Part shown: positions 9,336-21,467 of the stretch, in pieces
Layout: the number at the start of each line of letters is the position of its first letter
How positions within the stretch are numbered: the first letter of the stretch is position 1
Assembly (NCBI GenBank): GCA_014193115.1
Contig: BJHQ01000006.1
Coordinates: forward strand, 62,001 to 126,000
Direction: 5' to 3'
Length of the DNA stretch: 64,000 nt
DNA from: Planctomycetota bacterium
GTDB lineage: Bacteria > Planctomycetota > UBA11346
Notes under the pieces: model-generated
What the model saw: only the letters and a program-made list of their open reading frames with translations
The model's database searches: none
What the model was told of the DNA's origin: nothing
Made by a program: the position numbers and the translations under genes

Positions 9336-12300
9336 ATGTCGCACGTGGATCCCGCTCCGCCGTCGGCGAGCTCAGCCGAGCCGGTGCCGGCCTTCCCTGT
9401 CGTCGGGATCGGTGCTTCGGCCGGCGGGCTGGCGGCTTTCACCGAGTTCTTCCAAGGATTCCCGGATGATCGCAGCCTGGGCATGGCGTTCATCCTGGTC
9501 CAGCATCTGCCCGCCGATGCGGACAGCATGCTCACCGAGCTGATCAGCCGCACCACCAGGATGCCGGTGAGCAAGGCCGCGCCGGGGATGGAAGTCGTTC
9601 CCGACCACGTTTACATCATGCCGCCGAATCGCGAATTGACCTTTAATCAGGGCCGGCTGAGCCTGCACGAGCTGGCAGATCAACGGGTCCGGCTGCCGAT
9701 CGATCGACTGTTCAATTCCCTGGCCCAGGCGCTCGGCAAGCGCGCCATCGGCGTCGTCATGACCGGCACCGGCTGCGACGGGACCCAGGGCTCCCGGGCG
9801 ATCCGCGCCGGTGATGGTCTGGTCATCGCCCAAAGCCCAAAATCGTGCGAATTCCCCGGGATGCCGGCCAGCGCGATCGCCGCCGGAGTGGTCGATCACC
9901 AAGCGGCTCCGGCGGATCTGCCGGCGTTGCTCTGCGCGATCGCCGGCAAGTCCGACCGCCTGCGCAGCGAACCGGTCCAGCCGGTTCCGGACGAGGCGGC
10001 GAGACGCGAACTGATCACCCTGCTGCGCGTCCACACCGGCCACGACTTTTCCCATTATAAACGCAACACGATCCTGCGCCGCGTCGAACGGCGGCTGGCG
10101 GTCCACCAGATCACCGCCCTGGCCGATTACGTCCGCTTCGTCGAGCAGACGCCCAACGAGTTGCAGACCCTGTTCCGCGACGTGCTGATCGGCGTGACCA
10201 GCTTCTTTCGCGACCCCGAATCCTTCACCGTCCTCGATCAGCAGGTCATCCCCAAACTGCTTGAGCATCGGCCGGCGGCGCTGCGGATCTGGTCGGCCGG
10301 ATGCTCGACCGGCGAAGAGGCCTATTCCCTCGCGATCCTGATCGAAGAGCACCTGCAGGCGCTGCGCTGGCCGTGCCAGGTGACGGTCTTCGCCACTGAT
10401 CTGGATCCCCAGGCCATCGCCGACGCCCGCACCGGTCTGTACCCGGCAAGCATCGCTGCCGATGTCACGCCCCAGCGGCTGGCCCGCTGGTTCACCGCCG
10501 AATCCGCAGGCTACCGGATCAACCGGACGATCCGTGACCGCCTGGTGTTCTCGGAGCATGATCTGATCAAGGATCCGCCGTTCACCCGGCTCGACCTGCT
10601 GTGCTGCCGGAACCTGCTGATCTACCTGGACGGCGAGATGCAGCGCAAGCTCCTGCCGCTGTTCCACAACGCGGTGAAGCCCGGCGGCTGGCTGTTCTTG
10701 GGGCCGTCGGAGTCGATCAGCGACTTCACCCACCTGTTCCAGGTCGAAGACCGCGCCGCCCGGCTGTACCGCAACGCCGAACACCAACGCAGCTCGGCGC
10801 TGCCCACGCTCAACCGCCTCCTGCCCACGATGATGCCTCCAGCACACCAGTCCTTCCATCCCGCCTCCAGCCCGCGGTCCCTGCGGGAAGTGACCGAGAA
10901 AGCCCTGCTCACCCAGATCGCGCCGGCGGCGGCGCTGGTCAACCGCTGCGGGGACCTGTTGTATCTGCATGGCCGCACCGGGATGTTCCTGGAACCAGCA
11001 CCCGGCGAAGCCGGTATCAGCAATATCCTCAAAATGGCCCGCGAAGGTCTGCGCCATCCGCTGATGTCCGCGATACGCCAGGCGACGCTGCATGACCAGC
11101 CGGTGCACAGCAGCGGGGTGCGGGTCAAGACCAACGGGCATTTCACGCTGATCGACCTGACCGTCTGTCCGGTGTCAGGCCCGCGGAACGCGGTTGCTGA
11201 GACTTCGCCAGAGGCAGGGGCTTTGCTGGTCGTCTTTCGTGAAACCGCTGGCTCCCGTCCTGGATCAGGCGTCCTGCCCGGACCTGGCGCAGCTGAGGCG
11301 ATCGCCACCGAGCCAGCCCACGATTCCGGCGATCCCGGATCCGGCCCCGACCAGACCGTCACCGCGTTGACCCGTGCCCTGCATGACAAGGAGGAATACC
11401 TGCATGCCGCCAATGAAGCGCTGGCCTCGACCAATGATGACCTGCGCTCGGCCAATGAAGAGCTGCAATCGGTGAACGAGGAGCTGCAATCGGCCAATGA
11501 GGAGCTGGTCACGGCGAAGGAGGAGCTGCAATCGGTGAACGAGGAGCTGAGCACCGTCAACGGCGAATTGCAGGCCAAGGTCGCCGAGCTGTCCCGGGCC
11601 AACAACGATCTGAACAACCTGCTTGCCGGCACCGGCATCGCCACGCTCTTCCTCGACCTCGACCAGCGCATCCTGCGCTTCACCGCGACCATCACCCGGA
11701 TCATCCATCTGATCCCGAGCGATCTCGGCCGGCCGATCAGCGACCTGGTCACCAAGCTGAGCGGCTATCAGCAGTTCAGCGCCGATATCCAGGCGGTGCT
11801 CGACACCCTGGTCCCGAAAGAACTCGAAGTGGCCACCGCGGATGGCCGCTGGTTCATGATGCGCATCCTGCCCTACCGCACCCTCGACAACGTGATCGAG
11901 GGCGCCGTGGTCACCTTCGTCGACATCACCGAAGCCAAGCGCATCGAAACTGCCCAGCGGCGCAGCGAATCCCTGCTCCGCATGATCCAGCAGGCGAACG
12001 CTCTCGGCAGCTGGGAATGGGACGTGGCCCAGCAGCAGGCGTGGTGGAGCGACGAGACCTTCCGCCTGCATGATCTCGACCCGGCGGCCATCCACCCCAC
12101 CGGGATGGGGCTGCTGCTGCGCTCGTTGGAATGCCTGGCGCCGGATGACCGCGCCGCGGTCCGCGCCGCGTTGCTGCGCTGCATCGACGCCGGCGTGCCT
12201 TATGACCTGGAAACCGATTTCGTCACGGCGAAGGGACGCACCTTGCGGGTGCGGATCTGCGCCGAACCGGTGATCGATCGCGGTCAGGTGAAAAAGGTGG

Positions 12301-12479
12301 TAGGGTTCATCATGGATCGCGGACCCGACCAGATGGCATCCGCCACCAGGCGCGAGCAGCCGCAGGCATCGCGGGGGAACGGCGACGGCGCCATCCGGGA
12401 ACGGGCGGGCCCCGGACCATCGAGCGTTGGGGACGGCGCTGCCGGTCCGTCCAGCGCAACACTTCCGGAACAATCATGA
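9336..12479 (+). CDS. CheB-CheR fusion with coiled coil and PAS domains
   Basis: A 1047-residue cytoplasmic protein. Residues ~20-205 are a CheB methylesterase domain (GIGASAGGL with nucleophile Ser28, VQHL with His57, GTGCDGTQG with the catalytic Asp). Residues ~220-480 are a CheR methyltransferase ([29 protein letters not shown]). Residues ~690-765 are a coiled coil built of repeated NEELQS-type heptads. Two PAS-like domains fill ~770-1000. There is no kinase domain. The next gene, a hybrid kinase, overlaps by 4 nt (ATGA), so the pair is probably one signalling unit in which the methylation enzymes modulate a kinase rather than, or as well as, an MCP. The start has AAGGAG eight bases upstream. 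This architecture (CheB-CheR-PAS) is known and widespread; its output is usually not. Confidence 0.9.
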   Translation: MSHVDPAPPSASSAEPVPAFPVVGIGASAGGLAAFTEFFQGFPDDRSLGMAFILVQHLPADADSMLTELISRTTRMPVSKAAPGMEVVPDHVYIMPPNRELTFNQGRLSLHELADQRVRLPIDRLFNSLAQALGKRAIGVVMTGTGCDGTQGSRAIRAGDGLVIAQSPKSCEFPGMPASAIAAGVVDHQAAPADLPALLCAIAGKSDRLRSEPVQPVPDEAARRELITLLRVHTGHDFSHYKRNTILRRVERRLAVHQITALADYVRFVEQTPNELQTLFRDVLIGVTSFFRDPESFTVLDQQVIPKLLEHRPAALRIWSAGCSTGEEAYSLAILIEEHLQALRWPCQVTVFATDLDPQAIADARTGLYPASIAADVTPQRLARWFTAESAGYRINRTIRDRLVFSEHDLIKDPPFTRLDLLCCRNLLIYLDGEMQRKLLPLFHNAVKPGGWLFLGPSESISDFTHLFQVEDRAARLYRNAEHQRSSALPTLNRLLPTMMPPAHQSFHPASSPRSLREVTEKALLTQIAPAAALVNRCGDLLYLHGRTGMFLEPAPGEAGISNILKMAREGLRHPLMSAIRQATLHDQPVHSSGVRVKTNGHFTLIDLTVCPVSGPRNAVAETSPEAGALLVVFRETAGSRPGSGVLPGPGAAEAIATEPAHDSGDPGSGPDQTVTALTRALHDKEEYLHAANEALASTNDDLRSANEELQSVNEELQSANEELVTAKEELQSVNEELSTVNGELQAKVAELSRANNDLNNLLAGTGIATLFLDLDQRILRFTATITRIIHLIPSDLGRPISDLVTKLSGYQQFSADIQAVLDTLVPKELEVATADGRWFMMRILPYRTLDNVIEGAVVTFVDITEAKRIETAQRRSESLLRMIQQANALGSWEWDVAQQQAWWSDETFRLHDLDPAAIHPTGMGLLLRSLECLAPDDRAAVRAALLRCIDAGVPYDLETDFVTAKGRTLRVRICAEPVIDRGQVKKVVGFIMDRGPDQMASATRREQPQASRGNGDGAIRERAGPGPSSVGDGAAGPSSATLPEQS

Positions 12480-15100
12480 GCCACTTCACCAGTTGGCCCC
12501 ATTCCGCTGAGCTGCGGCGCCGCGCCGAAACCCGGGCCATCAGGGAGCCACGTCCGGTCGTGGCGCCAGCCGACCTGTCCCACGATGCGTTGCGCCGCAG
12601 CCTGCATGAACTGAGCGTCCACCAGATCGAGCTGGAATTGCAGCATGAGGAGCTGCTGAAAACCCAGGCCGCGCTGGAAACCGCCCGGGCCCGCTATTTC
12701 GACCTGTACGAGCTGGCTCCGGTGGGCTACTGCCAGGTGGCCGATTCCGGCCTGATCATCGAAGCCAACCTGACCATGGCGTCCCTGCTCGGGGTGCCCC
12801 GGCCCAGCCTGGTCACGGCGCCGTTCACCCGGTTCATCCACCGCGATGACCAGGACCGGTTCTATCTGATGCGCCGGCAGCTGGCGGCCGGCGGAGGGAG
12901 GCACTCCTGCGAATTGCGCCTGATCCGGCCAGACCAGACGTCTCTGTGGGTCCAGCTCGAATCCACCACCACGGCGGATGAGGCCGGCCAGCCGGTGCAG
13001 CGGATCGCGATCAGCGACATCACGGAGCGCCGGCAGACCGCCGACGCCCTGCACGACCAGGAGCGGTCCCTGCGTTCGCTGATGGACCAGGTCGATGCCG
13101 GCGTGGTGGTGATCGATCCGGCCACGATGGTGATCGAATCGGCCAATCCCTATGCCGCCAGAATCTTCGCCACGTCCACCGAGCGGATCCTCGGCAGCCC
13201 ATGCCACCAGCACCTGGAATGCGCCAGCCACGGACGCTGCCCCATGTCCAGTTCGGCCGATCACCACCAGGCGCTGGTGTGCACGATCCGCCGCCCTGAT
13301 GGCCAACCTGTCTCGCTCCTGAAATCGGTGCGCCGGATCCGGTTGAACGGCCAGGAAAAACTGCTTGAGACCTTCATCGATATCAGCGAACGCCAGGCAG
13401 CCGAAGAGGCCCGCTTGAAGGCCGAGAAGGACCTGCGGGCCGCCAATGCCGATCTCGAATCGCAGACCAGCCTCGCCAAGGACCTGGCGGCCAAGGCCGA
13501 AGCCGCGAACCGGGCCAAAGGCGCGTTCCTGGCCAACATGAGCCACGAGATCCGCACTCCGATGAACGGGGTCCTGGGCATGCTCGAACTGCTCATGAAC
13601 ACCCGGCTGTCGGCCGAGCAGCAGGACTTTGCCGGAACCGCCTACCGCTCGGCCGAGGCCTTGCTGACGCTGCTCAACGACATCCTGGATTTTTCCAAGA
13701 TCGAGGCCAACAAGCTGAGCTTCGAAAGGATCCCCTTCGATCCGCGCCAGCTGGTCTGCGACGTGATCGAACTGTTCCGCCCGCGGGTGTCAGGCAGCGA
13801 GGTCGAACTGCTGACCAGGCTCGCACCGGCGCTGCCCCAGCGGGCGCTGGGCGATCCGGGGCGCTGGCGCCAGATTCTGACCAATCTGGTGGGCAATGCG
13901 GTGAAGTTCACCTCCCGCGGCACGGTGCTGGTCGACCTCGACTGGCACGACGGCCAGTTCATCCTGACCATCAGCGACACCGGCATCGGCATCGCTCCCG
14001 CCCACTTGGGAAAGCTCTTCTCGCCATTCGTCCAGGCCGACGATTCCACCAGCCGGCGCTTCGGCGGCACCGGTCTGGGTCTGGCCATCGCCCGGCGCAT
14101 TGCGGAATTGATGGGCGGGACCCTGACCGCCACCAGCACCGAAGGTCGCGGCTCGGTCTTCACCGCCACCATTCCGGCGGAGATCGTCCCGCCTATGGAC
14201 CGCGCCACGACCCAGGTGCTGACCGGGCGACGCATCCTGGTGGTCGACGACAACGAAGTGCTCTGCCGGATCACCTGCGAACAACTGATCGTCCACGGCG
14301 CCCGGGCCGAGCACGAGAGCAACCCGGCCCTGGCGCTGGCGACCATCGCCGAAGCCGCTTCCACCCCGGAGCCGTTCCATGCGGTCGTCCTCGACCTCCA
14401 CCTGCCGGGCATGGACGGCGCCGATGTCGCCCGGGCCGTCCTGTCCAATCCGGCCGTGTCGGACCTGCCGATCATCCTGCTCACCGCCTCGGCGCTGGTC
14501 GGCGAGGCCAAGCGGCTGCAAGAGGCCGGCTTCGCCGGTCACCTGACCAAACCCGTACGGGCCGAGGTCCTGGCCACCGTGGTCGCGACCGCCATCGCCC
14601 GCAGGAATCGGGGTCTGCGCGACCTGGTGACCAAGCAGTCGGTGGCGCAGGTCCTGAAATCGGTCCGCCCGCCGATCTCGACGAATCGGAAACCCTGCGT
14701 GCTGGTGGTCGAAGGCCACGCGGTGAACGAGAAGGTCGTCCACCTGATGCTGGAGCACCTCGGGGCCGAGGTGACCCTGGCCAGCGATGGCCAGGAAGCC
14801 CTGGACCTGCTCCGGCAGCAGACATTCGATCTGGTGTTCATGGACTGCCAGCTGCCGGTGCTGGATGGATTCGAGACCACCGCAGCGCTCCGCACTCGCG
14901 AAGCCTCGGAACGGCTGCCGCGCCTGCCGATCATCGCCATGACCGCGCACGCCTTGCCTGAGGACCGCGAACGATGCCTGGCGGCAGGGATGGACGACCA
15001 CATCGCCAAGCCGCTTCAGGAGCACCGCCTGGGCGAACTGTTGCAGGAATGGTTGCCCGATCAGGCAGATCGGCTTATATTCCCTGGCCCCCGGCGGTGA
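12476..15100 (+). CDS. Hybrid sensor histidine kinase, PAS-PAS-HisKA-HATPase-REC-REC
   Basis: An 874-residue soluble kinase. A short helical N-terminus ([15 protein letters not shown]) leads into two PAS domains (~60-185 and ~190-300) and a coiled coil. The HisKA box is [11 protein letters not shown] with phospho-His near residue 356. The ATPase shows the N box region VGNAVKF and the glycine motifs DTGIGI and GGTGLGLAI. Receiver 1 (~585-705) has VVDDNE and [10 protein letters not shown]. Receiver 2 (~740-860) has [10 protein letters not shown] but reads [10 protein letters not shown] where receivers usually have two acidic residues, so its metal site is weakened. No membrane segment is visible. 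It is coupled to the CheB-CheR gene before it (4-nt overlap) and followed 10 nt later by a single receiver, so a local phosphorelay is likely. Confidence 0.9.
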   Translation: MSHFTSWPHSAELRRRAETRAIREPRPVVAPADLSHDALRRSLHELSVHQIELELQHEELLKTQAALETARARYFDLYELAPVGYCQVADSGLIIEANLTMASLLGVPRPSLVTAPFTRFIHRDDQDRFYLMRRQLAAGGGRHSCELRLIRPDQTSLWVQLESTTTADEAGQPVQRIAISDITERRQTADALHDQERSLRSLMDQVDAGVVVIDPATMVIESANPYAARIFATSTERILGSPCHQHLECASHGRCPMSSSADHHQALVCTIRRPDGQPVSLLKSVRRIRLNGQEKLLETFIDISERQAAEEARLKAEKDLRAANADLESQTSLAKDLAAKAEAANRAKGAFLANMSHEIRTPMNGVLGMLELLMNTRLSAEQQDFAGTAYRSAEALLTLLNDILDFSKIEANKLSFERIPFDPRQLVCDVIELFRPRVSGSEVELLTRLAPALPQRALGDPGRWRQILTNLVGNAVKFTSRGTVLVDLDWHDGQFILTISDTGIGIAPAHLGKLFSPFVQADDSTSRRFGGTGLGLAIARRIAELMGGTLTATSTEGRGSVFTATIPAEIVPPMDRATTQVLTGRRILVVDDNEVLCRITCEQLIVHGARAEHESNPALALATIAEAASTPEPFHAVVLDLHLPGMDGADVARAVLSNPAVSDLPIILLTASALVGEAKRLQEAGFAGHLTKPVRAEVLATVVATAIARRNRGLRDLVTKQSVAQVLKSVRPPISTNRKPCVLVVEGHAVNEKVVHLMLEHLGAEVTLASDGQEALDLLRQQTFDLVFMDCQLPVLDGFETTAALRTREASERLPRLPIIAMTAHALPEDRERCLAAGMDDHIAKPLQEHRLGELLQEWLPDQADRLIFPGPRR

Positions 15101-15110
15101 AGGACGCCCT

Positions 15111-15575
15111 ATGACCGCCTACGTCCTGATCTGCGACGACGATCCGACCATCGGCCTGATTCTGAAGGCTCATTTGAGCAGCCGTGGGTTCGACTGCACC
15201 GTGGTCCACAGCGCGACCGAAGCCCTGGCCATCCTTGGCCAAGGCCGGATCCAGGTGCTGGTCACCGACCTCGACATGCCCGGCATGGATGGCATCGAGC
15301 TGCTCCGGGCGATGCGCACCCAGGGCGTCATCACCCGCAGCGTGGTGGTCACCGGCTACGCGACCATCGGCAACCTGACCGCCTGCCTGCGCGAAGGCGT
15401 GGTCGCCCTGGTGCCCAAGCCCTTGACCAACTTCACCGCCCTCGACCAGGCGGTGGATCAGGCCATCAACCAGATGGAACGCTGGTCCGAACAGATGAAG
15501 GCGATCATCCGCATGCGCCCGGCATCCAATCCGGGGAACGGCGCCCTTGAGCCGAAATCCACCAAGGCGCGATGA
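15111..15575 (+). CDS. Single-domain response regulator
   Basis: 154 residues with one receiver domain: acidic pair in ICDDDPT, phospho-Asp in VTDLDMPGMDG, switch Thr in VVVTGYA and Lys in VPKPL. The C-terminal ~30 residues are a Ser/Pro/Lys-rich tail without a recognisable output domain. It is the last gene of the three-gene CheBR/hybrid kinase operon (10 nt after the kinase stop), so that kinase is its likeliest phosphodonor. It converges on the chemosensory operon, whose last gene ends 30 nt away. Confidence 0.85.
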   Translation: MTAYVLICDDDPTIGLILKAHLSSRGFDCTVVHSATEALAILGQGRIQVLVTDLDMPGMDGIELLRAMRTQGVITRSVVVTGYATIGNLTACLREGVVALVPKPLTNFTALDQAVDQAINQMERWSEQMKAIIRMRPASNPGNGALEPKSTKAR

Positions 15576-15605
15576 GGATCCCACCGATCCCCGGAGCTTC
15601 GCCAT

Positions 15606-16004
15606 TCACAACGGTTTGAATCCCAAACTGCTCAGCTGGGCGATCAGACGGTTCCGCTCGATGGGTTTCACCAGATAGCCCTCGCTCTGGCCGCGGAAGG
15701 CCGCCAGGATCGAAGCGGGGCTGTTGACGCTGGTGGTCATCAGAATCTTCGCAGCGGTGGATCCCAACCGGCCGAAGGATTCCTCGATCGCCCGCAGGCA
15801 GCGCAAACAGGCCTGACCGTCCAAGCCTGGCATCACGATGTCGAGGCAGACCAGATCAAAGGGCTGCTGGCCCACCAGAGCGCTGGTGAAGGCCTTCACC
15901 GCGGCTTCGCCATCACTCACGACGACGCTGGATCCATAGGATTTCAGCAGGGTTTCGAGGATCATCGAACAGGTCGAATCGTCTTCGGCGATCAAGGTGC
16001 GCAT
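15606..16004 (-). CDS. CheY-like response regulator, last gene of the chemosensory operon
   Basis: 132 residues forming one receiver domain: AEDDST acidic pocket, phospho-Asp in CLDIVMPGLDG, MTTS switch region and VKP lysine. It begins 3 nt after the stop of the giant hybrid kinase, so it is surely cotranscribed and probably coupled to it. With the HPt domain at the kinase's C-terminus directly upstream, this receiver is a natural terminal acceptor of that phosphorelay. It has no DNA-binding or other output domain. Confidence 0.85.
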   Translation of the reverse strand: MRTLIAEDDSTCSMILETLLKSYGSSVVVSDGEAAVKAFTSALVGQQPFDLVCLDIVMPGLDGQACLRCLRAIEESFGRLGSTAAKILMTTSVNSPASILAAFRGQSEGYLVKPIERNRLIAQLSSLGFKPL

Positions 16005-16007
16005 GGG

Positions 16008-19000
16008 TCACTTCGTGGGTTGAGTGGTGAGCAGCTTGGCAACAGCATCAGTGGTGATGACGTCAAGAAAACTACGTCCAGACTGGATCAGCTTGGCGGC
16101 GTGCAACCGGCAGGATTCACTATCGCGGGTCCGCGCCGCCTGTTCGAGGCTCTCAGCAATCGCGTGGATGTGCGTCGCACCGACCGATCCGCTGCTGCCC
16201 TTCAGCTTGTGGGCCTGTTTACCAACGGTCTCAAGATCGAAGAGGGCGAACGCCTGGGCGATCGCACTCATGGCCTGCTCCAGACCATTGCGGAACGATT
16301 CCAGGATCGGCAGGGCCAAGCCGGGCGAGGACGCTTCGATGGCCCGCAGGAACGAGGGGTCGAACGCCTCATCATCCGGTCCCGGGTCAGCATCGGCCCG
16401 CATCGTTGCCACCGGCGTCGGCGGAGTCTGGCCAGACCTGAGCAGCCAACGACGCAGCATGTCCTCGAACTGGCGGGCCCGGACCGGCTTGGCCACATAG
16501 TCGTCCATGCCGGCTGCCAGGCATTTCTCGCGGGAACCGGCCAAGGCGTTGGCAGTCATGGCGATAATCGGCAGGTGTCTGCCGCCGCCCTGCGCCCGTT
16601 CACGGACCCGGATGGCCTCGGTCGCAGCGTAACCATCCATCACCGGCATTTGGCAGTCCATTAACACCAGATCGTACTCGTGCTGGCTGGTCATCTCTAC
16701 CGCATCACGGCCATTGCCTGCGATAGAGATACGCGCCCCGAGCCGGTTCAGGATCGCCGTTCCCAGCTTGATGTTGACCTCATTGTCCTCGACCAGCAGC
16801 ACGTCGGCTACCACCTTGGTCGCAGTCATGGTCTCGGAGATTTTGGGGACGAGCAGATTATGCCGGTTGACCACTCCGCGCTGACCGTCCCGGATGCGGT
16901 CGATGGTGGTGACGACCAACATGCCGATCACGTCCAACCGTGCTGGCTTGGTCAAGTGACCGTTGAAGCCGGCCCGCTCAAGCCGTTCTGATTCGCCCAT
17001 GACCTGGAGGTTGGAATGCAGGATCAATGGCAGCGTCGTACCAACGGGATCCTGGCGGATCCGCTTGGCGGCTTCAATCCATCCGGCCCCTTTCCGGCGC
17101 AGATCGATGATCACCGCGGACCACGGTTTCTGGACGGCGCTGGCGGCACGGATCGCATCCAAAGCGCGGTCGATGCCGTCGGTTTCACCCACCGCGGCCC
17201 CGAGCTGGGTCAATTGCCCGACCACGATCTGCCGGCTCTGGTCAAGGTCATCGACCACCAGGATGCGCTTTCCGGCAAGGGCCGGCTCGGTCGACTCAAG
17301 CCCATCATCGCTGATCTGCAGTGGCAGCCGCACCGTAAACGTGGAGCCCCGGCCTTCGCTGCTGGTCATGGTCAACGTGCCATCCATCAGTATGGCCAGG
17401 CTGCGGCTGATCGCCAGGCCCAATCCGGTTCCTCCGAATTTGCGCGAGGTCGACGCATCAACCTGGCTGAAGGCAGTGAACAGCCGATCGAGACGGTCGG
17501 CAGGAATGCCGATGCCGGTGTCGCTGATCGCGAGCACGAAGAAACCGTCAGCCCATGACAGGTCGATCAGGACGTAGCCGGTTTCAGTGAACTTGAGCGC
17601 ATTGCCCACCAGATTGGTCAGGATCTGGCGGATTCGTCCGGCGTCGCCCAGAGCGATCCGAGGGCTGGCTGGTGCGATCCGTACCAGCAGGTCGAGTCCC
17701 CGATCCAACGCATGCAGACGGAACAGTTCGGCCACATCATAGACCAGCTCGTGCAAATCGAGCGGAAGGCTTTCCAGGATCACCCGGTGGGCCTCGAGCT
17801 TGGAGAAATCCAGGATATCGTTGATGATCGCGAGCAGCCCTTCGGCAGAACGATAGGCCGTGCCGGCATAGTCGGCCTGTTCTGGATTCAGCGCTGTGCC
17901 CTGGAGCAGTTCGATCATCCCCATGATGCCATTCATCGGGGTGCGGATTTCGTGGCTCATCGCGGCCAGGAATTCGCTCTTCGCCTTGGTCCCGGCCTCG
18001 GCGGCGATCCAGGCTTTTTCCAGGGCATCCGCGGTCTCCTTGATGACCGAGATGTCGACATGGGTGCCGATGATCCGGAGCGGCTTGCCCGCCAGATCCC
18101 GAGCCACGACCTCGCCGCAAGACAGGATCCAGACCCAATGGCCGTCCTTGTGCCGGCAGCGGAATTCGGCGCGGTACGTCCGGGTCACGCCATCAAAATG
18201 TTGGTTGACCAGAGCCATGGTCGCCGCCAGGTCGTCAGGATGGAGCAGGGACGACCAGGTCTGGACGTTCCCGGGCAATTCCCCAGGAAGGTAGCCGAGC
18301 ATGGCCAGCCAGGTATCACTGAGCGCTGCCGCACCGGTCGCGACGTTCCAGTCCCACAAACCGACGCCCGAGCCGGTCAGAGCCAGCCGCAGCTGCTCCT
18401 CCTTCATCGCCAGTTCGGCTTGGGCCTGACGCAGATCCACTTGGGTCGCGAGCAAATCGGTGACATCCTGGGCGGCAGCGAACAGCAACTGGCGCCTGGT
18501 GTCGCTGGCCACGACCCAGCGCAGGCTGCGCCAGCCGCCGTCGCTGGTGCGATAGCGGTTCAGGAAATTGACGGTCTTCGCCCCCTTGGCGAGCTTGGTC
18601 GCCTCGGCCAGGGTCGCTTGTACATCGTCGGGGTGGACGAAGTCGATGAACGGCCTGCCCAGCAGTTCGCTGTCGTTCCAGCCGAGCATTTCGTTCCACG
18701 CCGGGTTGAGCCGCTTGAAATAGCCGTCGAATCCGGCGATGCACAGCAGCTCGATCGACATGCCGAAGAAGCTGTTGAGCTCGTCTTCAAGCCGCCGGGT
18801 CGTGGTCAAATCCTTGGAAATGCCGAGCCAGGCGGTGATCCTTCCTTGGTCGTCGCGCAAGGCGGTGATCGACAGCATCACAGGAAAATGGCTGCCGTCC
18901 TTGCGCACTCCAGTCCATTCCCGTTCATCGACCAGGCCGGTCCGGCGGACCTTGCCGACGAAGGCTTCGAGACCGGGCAGAATGGGCTCGCCCAGTTCGC

Positions 19001-20396
19001 GGCTCAAGGCTGCGGCGCGCTCGACGACTTCTGCTTCCAGGTGGAAGACCGCTGGCGTCTGCTTGCCGACCAGTTCCGCCGCGGTCCAGCCGAACGCTCG
19101 CTCGGCCCCGGCATTGAAATGCCTGATGATGCCTTCGTTATCGGTGGAAATGATGCTGAAATCTGCGGAATCGAGCATCGCCCGTTGGAAGTTATTGCTG
19201 TCGCGCAGGGCCGCGTCGGTCGCCACCCGGTCGGTGACATCTTGGAAGGCGCCGGTGATCTTCACGGTTTTGCCATCCACTACGGTCACTTCAGCGGTGA
19301 CGTGGACCCAGATCCGCCGTCCTTTGGCGGTGATCAGCGGTACTTCCAGTTCAAAGGGAGTCCCGGATTGGATGGCCGCGTCGACCGCTGCCGTAACCGC
19401 TGGGATCGATTCGGGCGCATAAAATGCGATCCCGTTTTCGATGGTCGGGATGTGCTGATCCGGATCGGTCTCGTGGATGCGGTAGGTCTCCTTGGTCCAA
19501 TACACGGTTTGACCGATCAGATCGACCTCCCAACCGCCGACCTTGGCCAGCGACTGCGAAGCCTCCATCAGGACCTTGGCCCGGCGCAACTCGACCTCGG
19601 TCCGCCGGCGCGCGGCATCGGCCTTGTACCGTGCGGTGATGTCGGTGTGCGTCACTACCACACCCGGGGAATCCGCTGCCAAGGGCGTCACCGTCAGGTT
19701 GAACCAGCGCTCCACCGTTGGTGAGTGGCAGGGATATTCTTTTTGAAATTGCGGAATTTTCCGATCCAGCACGGCGCGGATGCCGGTGCGGATGTCATGC
19801 GGACAGACCCCCAGGTAATCGCTACCGATCCCGGTCCGCTCAGCAGGTCCCGTCGCATCACGACTGTTGCTGACCGAGAACTCGGTCCAGCGATGATTGA
19901 CCGCGATGATGATTCCGTCGTGGTCGAGGACGGCAATTTCGTCGAGCACCGAATCGAGGACCGCAATGCTGAATTGATGGCACTTGCGCAGATCTTCTGC
20001 CTGCTGTTTTTGGGCGGTGATGTCGGTGCGGATCGAGATGAATCCGTCGATCCGGCCGCTCGCGCCACGCAGCGCGGTGATCGTGGTGCTGACCCAATAC
20101 CGATGGCCATCTTTGGCCCGGTTGCAGATCTCCCCATGCCAGGTCCGGCCCTGGGCGATGGTCTGCCACAGGTTGGTGAAGAACTGCGGTGGATGGACCC
20201 CTGAGTTCAGGATGCGATGGTTCTGACCAAGCAACTCTTCGCGGGAATACCCGCTGATCGCGCAGAACTTGTCATTGACGAAGGTGATCCTGCCGCTGGC
20301 ATCGGTGGCGGCGACGATCGCGTGCTGATCAAGGGCGAACAGGATGCCGGCCGCGTCCGCGTGGATCGATTGCGTCGTCGCATGGGAATCATCCAT
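16008..20396 (-). CDS. Giant hybrid histidine kinase, six PAS domains, HisKA-HATPase-REC-REC-HPt
   Basis: 1462 residues with no membrane segment. Six PAS/PAC units occupy ~18-790; typical marks are [20 protein letters not shown] (1), [14 protein letters not shown] (3), [11 protein letters not shown] (4), [13 protein letters not shown] (5) and [10 protein letters not shown] (6). HisKA has [11 protein letters not shown] (~815). The ATPase has VGNALKF, DTGIGIP and GGTGLGLAI. Receiver 1 keeps VVDDLDQ and IIDLRR but lacks the usual MPxMDG loop (DLRRKGAGW). Receiver 2 is canonical ([17 protein letters not shown]). A C-terminal HPt carries [13 protein letters not shown]. The gene follows cheB by 12 nt and ends 3 nt before a lone receiver. 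Inferred role: integrates cytoplasmic redox, ligand or energy cues through PAS domains and merges them with the Che pathway. Ligands cannot be predicted. Confidence 0.9.
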   Translation of the reverse strand: MDDSHATTQSIHADAAGILFALDQHAIVAATDASGRITFVNDKFCAISGYSREELLGQNHRILNSGVHPPQFFTNLWQTIAQGRTWHGEICNRAKDGHRYWVSTTITALRGASGRIDGFISIRTDITAQKQQAEDLRKCHQFSIAVLDSVLDEIAVLDHDGIIIAVNHRWTEFSVSNSRDATGPAERTGIGSDYLGVCPHDIRTGIRAVLDRKIPQFQKEYPCHSPTVERWFNLTVTPLAADSPGVVVTHTDITARYKADAARRRTEVELRRAKVLMEASQSLAKVGGWEVDLIGQTVYWTKETYRIHETDPDQHIPTIENGIAFYAPESIPAVTAAVDAAIQSGTPFELEVPLITAKGRRIWVHVTAEVTVVDGKTVKITGAFQDVTDRVATDAALRDSNNFQRAMLDSADFSIISTDNEGIIRHFNAGAERAFGWTAAELVGKQTPAVFHLEAEVVERAAALSRELGEPILPGLEAFVGKVRRTGLVDEREWTGVRKDGSHFPVMLSITALRDDQGRITAWLGISKDLTTTRRLEDELNSFFGMSIELLCIAGFDGYFKRLNPAWNEMLGWNDSELLGRPFIDFVHPDDVQATLAEATKLAKGAKTVNFLNRYRTSDGGWRSLRWVVASDTRRQLLFAAAQDVTDLLATQVDLRQAQAELAMKEEQLRLALTGSGVGLWDWNVATGAAALSDTWLAMLGYLPGELPGNVQTWSSLLHPDDLAATMALVNQHFDGVTRTYRAEFRCRHKDGHWVWILSCGEVVARDLAGKPLRIIGTHVDISVIKETADALEKAWIAAEAGTKAKSEFLAAMSHEIRTPMNGIMGMIELLQGTALNPEQADYAGTAYRSAEGLLAIINDILDFSKLEAHRVILESLPLDLHELVYDVAELFRLHALDRGLDLLVRIAPASPRIALGDAGRIRQILTNLVGNALKFTETGYVLIDLSWADGFFVLAISDTGIGIPADRLDRLFTAFSQVDASTSRKFGGTGLGLAISRSLAILMDGTLTMTSSEGRGSTFTVRLPLQISDDGLESTEPALAGKRILVVDDLDQSRQIVVGQLTQLGAAVGETDGIDRALDAIRAASAVQKPWSAVIIDLRRKGAGWIEAAKRIRQDPVGTTLPLILHSNLQVMGESERLERAGFNGHLTKPARLDVIGMLVVTTIDRIRDGQRGVVNRHNLLVPKISETMTATKVVADVLLVEDNEVNIKLGTAILNRLGARISIAGNGRDAVEMTSQHEYDLVLMDCQMPVMDGYAATEAIRVRERAQGGGRHLPIIAMTANALAGSREKCLAAGMDDYVAKPVRARQFEDMLRRWLLRSGQTPPTPVATMRADADPGPDDEAFDPSFLRAIEASSPGLALPILESFRNGLEQAMSAIAQAFALFDLETVGKQAHKLKGSSGSVGATHIHAIAESLEQAARTRDSESCRLHAAKLIQSGRSFLDVITTDAVAKLLTTQPTK

Positions 20397-20408
20397 GGGC
20401 AGCCTCCT

Positions 20409-21467
20409 TCAGACGGCGATCCGGCGCAGCGCCTGGGAAATGCGGCCGGCGATGAGGCTGAGCGGAACGATCTCGGCCGCGGCGCCAAGATCGATGGCCG
20501 CCTTGGGCATGCCGAACACCACGCAGCTGGCTTCATCCTGGGCGATGGTGTGCGCCCCCGCGGCACGCATCGCCTTGAGTCCGGCAGCGCCGTCAGAACC
20601 CATGCCGGTGAGGAGCACGCCCACAGCATTGGCGCCAGCCGATTTGGCCACGCTCAGGAAAGTCACATCCACCGCCGGCCGCTGGAAATGGACCTCAGGC
20701 CCATCACGGAGTTCCACCTGGTAATGAGCGCCGGTGCGGACCACAACCAGATGATAACCTCCAGGGGCGACATAGGCCAGGCCGGGCAGCAGCGGTTCGC
20801 CGCCCTTGGCTTCGCTGACCTGCAAACGGCTGGTCCGGTTCAGGCTTTGCGCGAACGAGGCGGTGAACATCGGCGGCATGTGCTGGACGATCACCGTACC
20901 AGGAGTGTCGCCGGGCAGATCGGCGAGGACCTCGCGCAGGGCCTCGGTGCCGCCGGTCGACGCGCCCAAGGCCAGGACCTTGTCCGAGGTGCGGTGCAGA
21001 GAACTGGCCGCCGGCGTAGGAATGGCCAGCGCCGGCTTGGTCACCGCTGGCAGCGGCAGTCGTCTCGGCCCGCGGCAGCGGGCGGCGGCGGCGGCGCGGA
21101 TCGCCCGGGCCAGCCGCGGCACCGCATCGCCCACGTCATAGGCCGAACCCGGCTTGCACAGCACGTCGACCGCCCCGAGCTGGAAGGCGCGCATCGCTTC
21201 TTCGCTGCCGGCCGGAGTCAGGCTGGAGATCACCACCACCGGCATCGGCCGGTGCTGCATCAGCTTGGCCAGGAAACTGATGCCATCCATCCGCGGCATC
21301 TCGACATCGAGGGTGATCACATCGGGATTCAGCTCGACGATCCGTTCCCGGGCGACATAGGGATCGGGGGCGACGCCCACCACCCGGATGTCGCCGGTGC
21401 GGTTCAGACCCTCGCTCAGGACCCGTCTGACGGTGGCGCTGTCGTCCACCACCAGCACCGAGATCAC
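20409..21467 (-). CDS. cheB: CheB chemotaxis response regulator methylesterase
   Basis: 352 residues: a receiver domain (VVDDSATVRRVL, phospho-Asp in TLDVEMPRMDG, KPG lysine) joined by a Pro/Ala linker to the methylesterase domain (LGASTGGTEAL with nucleophile Ser, VQHMPP with His, TGMGSDGAAG with Asp). I set the start at the GTG at 21467, which overlaps the upstream cheX-like stop as GTGA and begins directly with the receiver; the 34 residues before it in the open frame are low-complexity. It removes methyl groups from (or deamidates) MCP glutamates when phosphorylated by CheA. It sits in the operon between a cheX-like gene and the giant kinase. Confidence 0.95.
   Translation of the reverse strand: MISVLVVDDSATVRRVLSEGLNRTGDIRVVGVAPDPYVARERIVELNPDVITLDVEMPRMDGISFLAKLMQHRPMPVVVISSLTPAGSEEAMRAFQLGAVDVLCKPGSAYDVGDAVPRLARAIRAAAAARCRGPRRLPLPAVTKPALAIPTPAASSLHRTSDKVLALGASTGGTEALREVLADLPGDTPGTVIVQHMPPMFTASFAQSLNRTSRLQVSEAKGGEPLLPGLAYVAPGGYHLVVVRTGAHYQVELRDGPEVHFQRPAVDVTFLSVAKSAGANAVGVLLTGMGSDGAAGLKAMRAAGAHTIAQDEASCVVFGMPKAAIDLGAAAEIVPLSLIAGRISQALRRIAV

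Noticed and set aside
17712..19724. A 670-residue open frame opposite the giant kinase
   Set aside because: Composition is typical of a shadow frame (Gln/Arg/Gly/Asp-rich) and the sense strand carries PAS domains in order.
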